Program-made: the position numbers and the translations under genes | DNA from: Gongronella butleri | Taxonomy: Eukaryota > Mucoromycota > Mucoromycetes > Mucorales > Cunninghamellaceae | Length of the DNA stretch: 64,000 nt | Reading direction: 5' to 3' | Assembly (NCBI GenBank): GCA_025201375.1 | Contig: JAIWZP010000032.1 | Location: 62,001-126,000 of the forward strand | Shown here: in pieces, positions 34,749 to 46,413 of the stretch | How the letters are laid out: each line of letters begins with the position of its first letter | Position numbering within the stretch: the stretch's first letter is position 1 | The notes under the pieces: model-generated | What the model was told of the DNA's origin: nothing | Seen by the model: only the letters and a program-made list of their open reading frames with translations | Databases searched by the model: none

Positions 34749-36879
34749 CTAGGCGACGTGTTTGCGCATGACATAGGCTTTTAGACCGCATGAGACTACG
34801 AGGCCGGTGGCGACAAAGCCGAGGGACGCGTAGTAAGAGGAGCGCACGGCATCCATGTAGGCATTGACGACTTGATCGCGCTCGGGTTCGGGCAGGGCCC
34901 ACATGTAGGCTGCGCTCGAGCGCACCGCTGCGATGGACACGCTGGACGGGATGTTTTTGGACACGAATTCGGACGCGAGGACGTTGGAAAGCACGCTCGT
35001 TGCCGCGGTGATCCCGGCAACGCCGCCCACTTGGTCACAAAACGTCATAAACGTCACGATGATGGGCACACTATGAATTAAAAGAGGTGAATGGCGTTGT
35101 TTGCAGCCTCCTCCCCTTCCCTTCCCCCAATTGGGCATCCATTTGCTTACTGTTCCAAGACGACCGAGCCCTGTGCAGCGATGATTTCCGAATTGATCAT
35201 GCCGCCTGAGCCGATGCCTGCGACGATCATGAGTCCGACAATGAGTCCGACGGACGAGTCCTTTTGCAGGAGCTGCATGAGGCCTGTGGCAATAGTAAGG
35301 ATGACGAGGGCCGTGCGTACGGCCCAGACGTAGCTGCCGGACTTTACAATGATGATGCCCGTGCACACATTGGCAATACAGGCAAAAAGCACGAGGCACA
35401 GCAGCTCCAGGTTGGTGGTCATGGCGCTGTCCTGTCTAATCACCGACAGGTACACGGGCACGTATGTCATCAACGATTGGAAGCATCCGCCATACAAAAA
35501 TGCAACAATCAGGATCAACACGCTGCTGCGATTGTTGAAAATGCGGCGCGGCACCAGCGGACTGGGCGCCAACCACCGCTCCCACACGCAAAACGCACCC
35601 AGCAGACCCGCCGCCACACACAGCAGACTGATCACCACGGAAGAGTTCCATGCTGCACGCAAAAATAAAAAGAAATGAGCCTTTTCTCTCTTTTTTTTTT
35701 TGCATTCCCTCCCTTTTTTTTTTTCTTTTTCTTGTCGTACCATAAGTGGTGCCGCCCCAGCTCAATCCGAGCACCAGACACACGACACCGCCGAGCCAGA
35801 GCACAATGCCTAAGAAATCGATGTGCAGCAGCTCCTGTTTGACTTTTACGCCCTCTTTCGGCGATTCGATAAAGACAAAGACCATGATCAGCGCCAGCAC
35901 GCACAGTCCCGTCGTCATGTAGAACACGCTGCGCCATCCAGTGCGTTCGACGGCCAGACCACCCACTAAAAATGGAGGAAAAAAAACGAGAAATTTAGCA
36001 CAAATTCACCTTTTTTTCATGCAATGTCACGTACACAGGGCGCCTACAACGTAACCCAGGCCCCACGAAATGCCAAGCATGCTCTGGTAATAACCAATAT
36101 AGCGCACGGGGATGTAATCTGCCATGCAAAGAGAAAAAAAATCAAAACGACAGGTCCATGGACATCATTTGAGTGTTTTTTTACCGGCGACAATGATCTT
36201 CATCAAGCTGTCAAAAGCGCCAATGCCCAGGCCACAAAAAGCACGCGCGACAATGAACATGATCATGGACTGCGCACCGCTGCAAAGGACAGAACCAATC
36301 AAATAGCACACGATTGCGCACAAAAAGCACACACGGCGGCCAAAGGCATCCACACACTTGCCGTACACGGGCTGACATCCCGCCGAGGTCAACAAAAAGG
36401 CCTGCAAAAAAAAAAGTAAAATAACACTAGTGAGTCAGCAAAAACGGCGCGTGGGGACTTTATTTTTTTTACCGTGTTGACCCAGCCATACAATTGGAAC
36501 GCATTGAATTCTGGTTTTCACGTGACAGCCAGGGGTGTGGATCAGTCAATCCATCATGCCTTTTTTTTTTCTCGTGTCGTGCTTTACCAGAGGCAACATA
36601 GGCCGTGTTGCTTGAAATAACCATATTGTCGAAAGCCGCGATAAAAGAGACAACGCAGAGGCTAATGGCAGAGCGTGTAAGCTTGTTTCCGTGTCTGTGG
36701 CCCTTTTTTTCTTACGTTGCAATGATACAATAAAGACGAGTGCCAGGCGACAGCTGATCAAGCGCGAGAGATGATTTTTGCCCCGGGGTATCTTGTTTGT
36801 CAAGCATGGTATCCTCCAATTCCAAGGCAGTGTCGGGGACCACGTCCTCCGTCTTTGTCTCTGACTGTGTGGTCGACAT
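34749..36879 (-). CDS. MFS transporter, 14-TM drug:H+ antiporter type (DHA2-like)
   Basis: Proton-coupled exporter of the major facilitator superfamily. Eight exons on minus: 36879-36716, 36661-36588, 36510-36473, 36401-36185, 36118-36035, 35965-35741, 35652-35151, 35070-34749; 541 residues, phases close. I count 14 hydrophobic segments. The loop 2-3 signature appears as GKCVDAFGRRVCF, and the first span carries FIAAFDNMVISSNTAYVAS with a membrane Asp, common in DHA2 proteins. The N-terminal ~45 residues are hydrophilic and acidic (MSTTQSETKTEDV). An in-frame ATG six codons upstream (36897) is the alternative start. The 36118-36035 donor was chosen at GTACGT rather than the nearby GTGTAC because only it keeps the frame. 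It is divergent from the lipid kinase gene, with ATGs about 410 bp apart. Substrate unknown. Confidence 0.82.
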
Positions 36880-37288
36880 GCACAACAAAAAACGCAAAAA
36901 GAAACAAGAGGTTCAATGGAAGAGGTTGGATCCCGGTCCCGCTGAAAAATAGAGGCGGGATTGCCTTTTACGGCCAGGCCTGTGCTCCCAAATGCAAAAA
37001 GTACGATCGGCCATGCACAGATATGATTACTGGGCAACAATGGACGCCCTGTTCATTATCCAGGAAGCGCTCAATGGCATGCCATTGGCCGTCTTTTTCT
37101 CATATTCTCATTTTCTTACTTTTAAAGCCATTGGCAAGCGCGCCATGGGGACCTCGATTGACGTCATGCTCTTATCAATTGAGCCGCAGCAAAAAAAGTG
37201 GGGCCGAGCCCACCCATTTTTCAGGGGCCGCTCTTTTTTTTTCTTTTTCTTTTTCTTTTTCCTAATTTTTTCCCTCTTTTTTATTGCC
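36880..37288. promoter_or_regulatory. Shared intergenic promoter region, MFS (-) and lipid kinase (+)
   Basis: A 409-bp region separates two divergent start codons. The right 60 bases are a CT/T-rich leader of the kinase gene. An open frame from 36992 reads through into the kinase, but its peptide contains a run of Phe from the T tract and is probably not translated. No specific factor site was identified. Confidence 0.4.
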
Positions 37289-38797
37289 ATGGCAACGTTT
37301 GTGCAGCTGCGGGCCGTTTACAAAGGCTCTCCCGTGTTGGTGACGGTGGACGAGGCGCAGCGTGCTCTCACGGTGGTTGCTGAGCACGAGAATGAGAGCG
37401 ACAAGACGACAAAGGTACCGTTTTCGTCTGTTTACGCCGTCAACTTTGAAAAGGACGCGGGCCCGACTTCCAGCGGCAAGCACAACCCGCGGCTGAGCGT
37501 GCACTGGGTGTCTGTTGGCACAGAGACCGAATGTGCGCTTTTGACGCTTGACCAGCTCTCGATTTTGGATAATCATAGCCCGGACAAGTTTGATGACGCA
37601 TCAAACGAAGCTTTGGAGACAGCTGTCGACCGATTGCGCGCGCTGGTGGTGCCCAATCACGCGTCGCACGCGTCTACACGCGTTCACGCGTTCATTAATC
37701 CTGCATCAGGCCGGCAACAGGCTCGCGACGTATGGAGCGGCACGGTGGCGCCAATGCTAAGCGCCGCCGGGTTCACGGTGGCCCATTCGGCGGATGGCGA
37801 CAAGTTGATCGAGACGCGGGCCGATGGGGTGCGGCAGCAGGCGCGCGACCTCGCACAAAAATGGGTGAAAGAAGCGGATCAAGGAGAATTGGCGCATGTG
37901 CATCTTGTTTTATGCCTTGGTGGGGATGGCACGGTGCACGACCTCGTGAATGGGTTTTCGGATGTGCTTGAGAAGCAAGCGCACAAGATGGTTGTGCAAT
38001 TGGGCGTGATTCCGTGTGGATCGGGCAATGCATTTGCGCTGAGCCTCGGTGCGGATCAATTGCCGGCTATCCAGACAGCAACGCTCAAGGTTGTGCGTGG
38101 TGACACCAAGCCGTTCTTCTTGATGGATGTGAGCGTGTGTCAGGTGGACAAGGCACATGCAAAATCGCAAGATTGGGCGGACCATGTGCTTCCGCCGGCG
38201 ACCCAAGACGCGCGGCGCCTGTTACTTGTGGTCATGAGCTGGGGCTTCCATGCACAGATTGTGGCCAAGGCAAGGTATCTGCGCTACATCATGGGCAATC
38301 GCCGTTTTTCCCTGGTCGCCATGTTGCTTCTTCTCTTTATGCACCAATACCAAGGCGATCTGGTCCTCAAGCACGCTCAAAAGTACAATCGCGACGAAAA
38401 CGCCGTTCAGGGTGAAAAACAAACCATTGCGCTGTCATCCAAGGACCCCGAGGGCGGATTTACGTATTTTTTGTCGACAAAGCAAAGCAGCCTGGAGCCA
38501 GGGTTCAATGTAATGCCCTTGGCATCCCCATTTTCACACGACATGGATATCTTGTGCATGCGCAATGCCACGGCCGACCAGCTAAAGGAAGTCGCGGGCC
38601 TTGCGTTCCAGGGCGGCAAACACATGGATCATCCGAGCGTCCATTATTACAAGGCCAAGGAATTACTCCTCCGCGTGCATCAGGCCACGGACCTGTGTCT
38701 GGACGGCGAAGTCGTTGCCGTCAATGCCATGGATGTTGTGCACCTCAAGCTCGTCGACGCGCAAGATCGAAACACCACTTTTACCGTATTTGTGTGA
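37289..38797 (+). CDS. Sphingoid long-chain base kinase / diacylglycerol kinase-like enzyme
   Basis: Single exon, 502 residues, starting at gccATGG. It probably phosphorylates a sphingoid base, ceramide or diacylglycerol. An N-terminal ~125-residue region is typical of sphingosine/ceramide kinases. The DAGK catalytic domain starts with VHAFINPASGRQQA (~132-145). It contains the nucleotide-binding CLGGDGTVHDLVNGF (GGDGT 211-215) and the substrate-loop VIPCGSGNAFALSLG (~240-254). The C-terminal beta-sandwich keeps DLCLDGEVV, the usual late motif of the family. There is no clear signal peptide; a hydrophobic stretch near the middle (LVAMLLLLFMHQ) may aid membrane association. Sphingosine kinase is my preferred reading over ceramide or diacylglycerol kinase, but the substrate is not decided by sequence. 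It is divergent from the MFS gene. Confidence 0.82.
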   Translation: MATFVQLRAVYKGSPVLVTVDEAQRALTVVAEHENESDKTTKVPFSSVYAVNFEKDAGPTSSGKHNPRLSVHWVSVGTETECALLTLDQLSILDNHSPDKFDDASNEALETAVDRLRALVVPNHASHASTRVHAFINPASGRQQARDVWSGTVAPMLSAAGFTVAHSADGDKLIETRADGVRQQARDLAQKWVKEADQGELAHVHLVLCLGGDGTVHDLVNGFSDVLEKQAHKMVVQLGVIPCGSGNAFALSLGADQLPAIQTATLKVVRGDTKPFFLMDVSVCQVDKAHAKSQDWADHVLPPATQDARRLLLVVMSWGFHAQIVAKARYLRYIMGNRRFSLVAMLLLLFMHQYQGDLVLKHAQKYNRDENAVQGEKQTIALSSKDPEGGFTYFLSTKQSSLEPGFNVMPLASPFSHDMDILCMRNATADQLKEVAGLAFQGGKHMDHPSVHYYKAKELLLRVHQATDLCLDGEVVAVNAMDVVHLKLVDAQDRNTTFTVFV

Positions 38798-38980
38798 ATT
38801 AGAAAATACTGTAGAAAAATCGCATAAAGAGGAACACGTTTTTTATTTATCAATTCATCTCCAAGAGCCCCAATTGTTCCTCAATGGTGCCTCTCGTTTT
38901 CCTGCATCGGCCACAATCTAAAGTTTCGTGTGCCTGTTGTTTCATGAAAAAGATGGGCCACCTGATTGGAGCGGCATTTT

Positions 38981-38994
38981 AATATAAATAAAAA
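38981..38994 (+). promoter_or_regulatory. TATA-like element upstream of the coiled-coil gene
   Basis: The sequence aatataaataaaaa lies about 140 bases before the ATG at 39133 and is followed by a T-rich leader. Confidence 0.4.
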
Positions 38995-39132
38995 GGGGCG
39001 GGCGGCGGAGACACGATCCCTCGTCCATCTTTTTTTTTTTTTTCTTTTCTTTTTTTTTTTTTTGCCCTTTTTTGCGTCTTTTTTTTTTTCTTCTCTGATA
39101 GTTTTTGCCACCTTTTTTATCAGTTGTCAAGG

Positions 39133-42100
39133 ATGCCTGTTGATCCCAAGAAACCCACGACGACGACGGCGACAGCGCCTGGCAAGCCAGCAGCGCGCAC
39201 GGGCACGACGGCTGCGTCGCGCGCCACGAGCGTGCGTTCATCTGCGACGGCCAAACCATCCACGCCCGGTGCGGCTGTTCCGAGCCGTTTGCTTGCTGGC
39301 ACGGCGGCGTCGTCTGCGCGCGGCGGTGCTGGTGCCGGCACAACGCCTGCGTCGCCCACACGAGCCACGGCAGCGCGGTCCACGGTGCCGTCCACGCGAG
39401 CTACGGGCGCCACCGCCACCACAACGACCCGCGCCGCACCGGGCACACGTACCACACGCACGCCAGCCACCACGACACGCCCCACGTCCACCACGGCTAC
39501 GCCCACACGCACAGGCGTGACTTCCGCATCGGCAACACGCACAACAGCGACCACCACGACCTCTGCCTCACGCACTGCCGCCACTCGCCCCACCACCGCA
39601 ACCAATGGCACTGCCGCCACCCCCGTCAAGCGCCCGGCATCCGAGGTCGTCGCCAAGTTGCGCGAGGAACTCAAGGAACTCAAGGAAAAGGTAAGTTTGT
39701 TTTTTACTTTTTTTTTTTATTTTTGTGGAATTGGCCAAAAAAAAAAAAAAAAAAAAAAAAAAATAGAGCCTCGATCTGCATTCAATTTATCCTTGGATCA
39801 GATGCCCATTGGCATCGACTTGCATCGAGAAAAAAAAAGGACCAAAAATGGAAGGATGGCGGGCACAAACATTGAGTTTTTTTTTCCATTTTTTTTTTTC
39901 ATTTTCTTGTAGAGCGACGAGGTCCAGCAGGCATTGGATGCGTCCAAGCAAGCGCTCGAGGACAAGGAGGGCGAGCTTTCAAGTCTCAAAGCGCGCCTTG
40001 CGGATATGGAGGACAAGACGGTGCCGCCGACGCCCACGAGTCAATTGGATGATGCATCGAGCAAGGGTAGCCGCGATGATGACGACGAGCACCATCCTGT
40101 GGCTGTGAATGAAAAGGACGAGGAGATTCAGCAGCTGCAAAAGGAGCTTGCCGAGCTGACCAAGGAGGTTCAGGCCGTGCAAGAGGCCAAAGATGCTGCT
40201 ATTGCCAAACTCGACGAGCAAACGGCCGCTCAATCGCAGCAATCGCAGCTGGATCTTGATCAGATGAAGGACGAGCTCGAAGCCAAGTGGCGTGATAATA
40301 TGGAGAAGCTGCGCGACAAGATGGAGGACGAAAAGCGCGTGTTGCAAGACGAGATTGCCGCCAAAGAAGCAGACATTGCCAAGTTAAAGTCCGACATTGA
40401 CGATTTGCGCGACAATATCAAGGTAAAATCCAAGCGAAAAGAGACGGAGAGAGAGAGAGAGTGGGAGTGAGTGAGTGAGTGAGGAGGGAAGAAAGAGCAG
40501 TTGCTTAACCCGTTTTTTTTTTTTAAAAAAAAAAAAACAGGAAATGCACGAGACGCACCAGGCGCGTTTAAGCGACTTTTCCAACCAATTGACGGAGCAG
40601 CATGCGCAAAAGCTTGCGGCGCTGCAGGCCGAGCACGATGCGCAATTGAAGCAGCTCGAAGAGAAAGCGCACGTCCCTGACAATACCGAGGAGCTGCAGG
40701 CGCAAATCGACGCTTTGGAGGCCAAGATCCGCGATGCCCAAGCCGAATTCGACGCAACTCTGAAGCGCGAGCGTGACGCGCACGATGATGCCATCCAACA
40801 AATGTCTGTTGGGCACAACGACAAGCTCCATGCTGCGCAAAAGGACATGAACGAGCAATTGGACAAGCTGACTGCCGAGCACCAAGCCCAATTGGCCGAT
40901 TTGGAGAAGGAACACGCTACGGCGCTTGATGCTGCGCGTCAATCCACTCAGGAAGAGGCTTCGGCCGCCGCTCGCAAGGAATTGGAGGTAAGGAAAAACG
41001 GAAGTAAAGGTTTTTTATTCAAAATATTCAATTTTTTATATTTTTTAATGTTTTTTTTTATGCAGGAGAAGCACCGTCAGGAGCATGAGGCTGCGGTGGT
41101 GCAGTTGAGATCGGAGCATGAGGCGGCGTTGAGCGCGATGGAGAAGGAATTGGCCGAATTGCAAGAGCAAATGCGAGACTTGGACGCGTCGCACCAAAAG
41201 ACATTGGAAGCGACGAACTTGTCGTTTGAGGCCAAGCTGCAGCAAGAGGTGGAGGCGGAGCGCATGCGTTTGAGCACGGAGCACGAGGTGGCGGTGCAAT
41301 TGCTCAAGGATCAGCACGAACAAGATCTTGCGGCACTGTCGATGGAGCTGAGCAAGGCGCACGACACGCGATTGCAGCAAGTCAAGATCGACCACGAGCA
41401 GCGCGTGTCTGAGCTTCAAATCAGCCACCAGCGCGCGCTGGATGATGTCCAGGTCACGTTTGCAAGCTCGATTCGTCACGAAACCGAGTCCAAGCTGCTT
41501 TCGGAGTTTGACCAGAAGCGTGCGCAATTGACGGCGGGTCACCAGCAGGCTGTGGAGCAGCTTCAGCAACACCATCGCACGCAGCTTGCGCAACTTGAAC
41601 AGGAATTGGCTTCGGAAAAGGCGAATCACGCGTCGACCCAGCAGCAATTGGACGATATGGGCCGACAAGTTGAAAAAGAGGCTGCCAACGACAAGCCATC
41701 CGAGGAAGAGATTCGTCAACAGATGGCCCATGCGCTCGGCCAAGTCCATGCTGCCGAACTCGATCGTCTGCACAATGACCATGTCGCCAAAGAAAAGGCA
41801 TTGACCACGCAATTAAAGGACCAGCACGCCCAAGCCATTGACCAATTCCGCGCCAAGCAAGATTCTGACATTGCTGCTCTTCAGGCCGACCATGCTGAGG
41901 CCATCCAAGCCCTCCAGGCCGAGCACGACTCACAACTCACGTCAATCAAGGATCAGCAAGAAAATCAAATGCAAGCCATGCTGGACGACGCCACCGCCGC
42001 CCTCAAAAAGGACCAGCAGCAGGAAATGGATCAATTGCACGATTCTTACAAGCAAACGATCGTCGTGCTCCAAGAGCAAGTCGATCAGCAGCTAAAGGAC

Positions 42101-43968
42101 ATTAATGCCTTAAAGACGCAGACCGAACAGCACGAGCAAGCCATGACCACTCTCAAGAATGCGCATCAACACGCCCTGGACCAATTGGCCCAGCAGCAAG
42201 ACGTCACCTCGTCCGAGGCATACGTAAAGAAAAGAAAAAAAAAGAAAAAAAGGGCGAGTTCTGACCTTTTTCTGACTTTTTAGGTCGAACTCAAAGCGAC
42301 GTTGGAAAACGATAAGAATGCGCTGGAGCAGCAATACCAGTCGACATTGCAAGCGCTCAAAAAGGAGCACGCGGATGCGCTTGAACAGAGCCAATTGGCG
42401 GCCAAGCATGATTTGGAGACGGCGCTGGCCGAGCAGTACGAGTCCAAGATGAATGACCTTGTTTCTGAGCATAATGACAAGATGGCCGAGCTTGAGGAAC
42501 GCGTCGCGTCCTTGCAATCGACGCATGACTCGCTGACCGCCGACCACGCGCGCGAAGTGCAAGCATTGGACCACGAGCACCAGCAGAAACTGCAGGCCAT
42601 TGAGGCGAAACGTGATGCCGAATATTACCGCCTCAAGGAGGACATCGAAGCCAGTGTCCAGCAAGAAGCCGACCAAGCATGGAAGACGCTCAACCATGAA
42701 CACGCCGAAAAGACCAAACAACTCGAGCACGACCATCAGCAGGCGATTGACAAGCTCACCGCCGAGTACAATGCCAGCGTTGAGCAGCTTCAAATGCAAT
42801 TGGCCTCGAGCCAAACCGTCGTCGACGAACTAAAGAGCAAATCAAAGGTAAAATGAGAGAGAGAGGGAAAAAAAAGAGAAAAAAGAGAAAAAAGCCAAAA
42901 AAAAAAAAAAAAAAAAAGAAAAGAAAAAAGGAAAAAAAAAAGAAATAATAGGCTCAATTTTTTTTTTTTGGTACTGTAGCGCCTTCAAGCAGAGCACGAG
43001 ACGGCGACATTGACGCTCAAGGACCATCACCAGCAGCTGTGGGTGCAATTGGAAAAAGACATCCAAATGCAAGATGCTGGTTATCAGCAGCAACTGGCGC
43101 AGCTGCAACTTGTGCTCGCGTCGGACCAGGCGCGTCTCGAAAGCCAGACGGCCGAGCTCAAGGAATGGGAGGCGTCGCTCCAGGCGCTGGAAGCCAAGCT
43201 TGGCGCTGCCAATGGCAACAACCATCACGGCAATCACGAACATCGCGACATCCAAGACCAATTGGCCAATGTCGACCGCGCGCTGCACACAAAGGACAAG
43301 CACCTCGACTCTGCACGCGACGCGCTTGCGCGTCTTTCGGACGATAATCACAATGGAGCCGCCGCCAATGGTGCCGCCGCCGCCAAGGAGCAATTGGACG
43401 CGCTCACCGAGCAACATGACAAGGAAATCAGCCTGTTGCGCTCCCAATTCCAGCAATTGCTCGAGGTCAAGGACATGGAGCTGCAGGAGCTCACGCGCCG
43501 CCTCAACACCATCGCGTCCACTCAAAAGAACGATTTATCGGCCCAAGAACAACAACACCAGCAAGAAATCTCCAAACTAAAGACCGAAATCCAAGAGTGG
43601 GAGGATAAGCTCAAATCAAAAACAATGGAGCTGCGCTGGCTCGAGAGCGACGCAGAGAATTACGAGGTAAAAACGAAAAAATGAAACAAAAATAGAAAAA
43701 CGACGCATCCTCACCCTCCTCTTTTAGACAAAACTCGAGCAACAAGAAGGGCAGCTTGCTCAGATGCAACAAGACAATGGCACACTGCAGATGCAATTGA
43801 AGGAATACCAAGAGGAGAATGATCAAATGATCAAGTAAGCAAAAAAAAAAAAAAAAAAAAAAAAATCGGCGTTTGGACACGCGTGTTTTCTGTCTTTTCT
43901 GACGTGTATTTTTTCTTTTTAGGCTTATCCACCAATTGCAAAGCGAATTACATAGTTTGAAAATGTAG
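39133..43968 (+). CDS. Giant coiled-coil protein with basic, disordered N-terminus
   Basis: Eight exons: 39133-39690, 39913-40422, 40541-40987, 41066-42223, 42284-42847, 42980-43666, 43728-43834, 43923-43968; 1358 residues. The first six exons are each a multiple of three and all their introns are phase 0. Residues ~1-165 consist almost only of Ala, Thr, Ser, Arg, Pro and Gly with no Asp or Glu after residue 4, so they are strongly basic and disordered, as in microtubule- or nucleic-acid-binding tails. The remainder is nearly continuous heptad coiled coil, rich in Gln, Glu, His, Ala and Leu, with recurring phrases such as LQAEHDAQL, QAEHDSQL and HAEKTKQLEHDHQQ, suggesting internal repetition. 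No motor, CAP-Gly, GRIP or membrane segment is seen. I do not recognise the family; a cytoskeletal or spindle-pole scaffold is an inference from architecture only. Intron 2 ends in an unusual T12A13 tract before its CAG. Confidence 0.8.
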
Positions 43969-46413
43969 ATTTACACATATTTATCAGCCACGCCTATTTA
44001 AATTAAAATAATCATCCCTTCGTTCCATTCAGCGTCACTAGTAGAATGCGACCCCTGTCATCAATTGACCGCGTGGTATGGAAAAAAAAACAGGGTATCA
44101 CGAAAAGAATCTCAGCCTTCCTTGATGCCAAGGCAAAACAACGCAAATGATATCATTTTTGAGCGTGGGACACCCCTCGTTCATTGAAAAAAACAAGCTT
44201 TAATGGTATCATACTAATGTGATGACGGCTTGATCCGACGCTTGGTCATCAAAGAGCGCGCGCATTGGGGAACCCCGTTTCCGATCGCGCCGCTCGCTCC
44301 GACCCAGCTATTGGGCCGCCATCCTGGGTCACAAGATCAAATGGCCAGACCGCGTCGACATTCCCGCTGTCTTGGGTGCAATGGGAGGAACAGAGTGCTT
44401 CTCTTGCTGCATGTTCATTCGTCCGCAAAAAGATGATTAAAAGGCATTCATCCATCACACGGAGCTCACAAAAAGAACACACGTGCTCGAAAAAAAACGG
44501 GCGTGTGTGGTCTCACAAGCTCCTTTCCGAACCTTAATTTTGTAACCAGGGAATTGGACTTTTATGAAGTCCTTTGGGAAGGACCATGGTCATTGAAAAA
44601 AAAAAAAAAAAAAAGGAGCCTGGAACGCGTCAAAGGGTTCAATGGCAATAAAATTGCGCTCAATAGATGCCGCGAATAGTATTCTCGATACTGTGATAAT
44701 TTCAACCGCATTGCTCGCTGCATCCGCGTTCAATGGCTGTTTTGCGTTCGTTTGGCGCCAGATGGATGCCAGATGGGGGGAGGAAACAGACGAGGGGGGA
44801 GCCAATGCCTTGGAAACAGAGGAAACTCGGGTCTAGCTGCTGAAAAGGCAATGACCGGGTCACGGTGGGGAAGAAAGAGACCCCTTTTTCCCCCTCGGTT
44901 GCCCCACAATCACGCGTTCATGCGTGGTTGCGCGCGCGCCGGTACATAGTTTTTTTTTTTTATCTTTTATTGCCAATGGACGCAAGAACTGGCAAATCAC
45001 GCTACGCAGTGTGTCTCCACTCCTCCCCCCCCCCTTTTTTTTGCCCATGACAAACGCAGCCATTGACTGGATTTCACGAGATCAATTGTGCAACGAACGA
45101 CGAGCACGCCATGATCCTAGGGGGTTGAAGGCTGATTGGGAGCCCGGCAAGATGGCATTGAGCCCCTATGAGTAAGGAGATTGCGCCGTGAGCATGTCTA
45201 TTGCAGACAAGAGTCTTGGCGTCCCATTGACGATGTGAATGGTAGCCTGAAGGGCTTGACAGGCGGACCCGATCACGACGGGACGCGACGCTGGGACAGA
45301 AAAATAGACACACCAGGGTCATGATGCAACAGAAAAAAGGAGAACTGGTTCTATTTTTGGCATAGCGCGGGCGTGTGTCACTCTGGGCAAGACAGCGCAC
45401 CCCGTCTTGCTTGCTTTTTTTTTTTTTGACCCGCCTTGTTTATGTTTTGAATCAAACAGCTGTGAGGTCTTGGCATTTGACGAGGCGGGATGCCCATGAT
45501 GAGCCATGATGAGCCACATGTCATGCGCAATGCAAACAAAAACAAGGAAAACAATGGAACAGAATGGAAGGGAAGCAAGGGGGATGTGGAAAGGTGAGGG
45601 ACGGGATGGGAAATGCTTGAATTCAATTGATCGTGCGCTTGTTGCCCAAAAAAAGCTAAAAAAGAAGAATTGCCCACGAGTTTATGTGTTTAAGGCCAAT
45701 GCGATAGCGATGCAAGCAGTCAGTGGGGAGAAAACAAAATTTAATGCAAGCCTGGAATTGCTCATGTGTGACGGATGTCACCTTGATTCAGCTGCGCGCG
45801 TTGAGGACAATGGGCCCCCCGTTGAAAAATAAAAAAATCCATGGACGTGGTGGTGCCGGCTGTGCTATTTTTACAAACTTATTTTATCTGCGCATCCAGA
45901 TAAATGGTGAGAGCGACTGGATCAAGAACCTTGTACACGGAATTCATGCACCTTGAAAACAAAAGGGCCATGGATCGATTTTTACTGCAAGATGCTGGCT
46001 CTTTTGGCCCAAGCTCTGTGCTGCAGGGACGCAGCCTGCGTCAAAGATGGGGGGGGGGAGAATGTGGGGGGGATGACAGGCTGGGCGTCATTGTTGACTA
46101 TGAAGGGATTTTTTGGTCTTTCGCACGCAAAAAAAAAACGGTCGTGCCCTGCCTTGAAATGGACCATTTCAGCTGCAAAAAAAAAAAAAAAAGGGTCGTA
46201 CTGATAAAGTGACACAGGGCCAGAAAAATTTTAGAGGGCGTGGTGACACAAAGATTGCTTTAAAGTTTCACTTGCTTTTTGGGCGTCATCTGCTTTTCCC
46301 CTTCTCTTTTTCTCGCTCTCTTCTCTCTCTCTCGTTCATAGCCCATCCCTTTTTTCCCTCTCTCCTCCCTTTTCCCTTTCCCCCCCCTTCCCCCTCCGTC
46401 GTCACTGTCCACC
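43969..46413. other. Gene-free stretch between coiled-coil gene and first Zn2Cys6 gene
   Basis: About 2.4 kb with no supported gene. It contains homopolymer runs (A at 44598-44614 and 46179-46192; C and T near 45026-45041; G near 46051-46059) and CT-rich DNA from 46270 to 46410 that is probably the leader of the next gene. A few minus-strand frames near 45.0-45.6 kb have no recognisable content. Confidence 0.4.

Noticed and set aside
36992..37288. N-terminal extension of the lipid kinase frame by about 100 codons
   Set aside because: The added peptide contains nine or more consecutive Phe from a T tract typical of leaders here, and gccATGG at 37289 is a better start followed directly by family-like sequence.
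41045..41812. Long minus-strand frame opposite the coiled-coil exon (255 codons), and similar ones at 42110-42814 and 39120-39683
   Set aside because: They are shadows of GC-biased, repetitive coding sequence; peptides are Leu/Arg- or Val/Ala-rich without domains.
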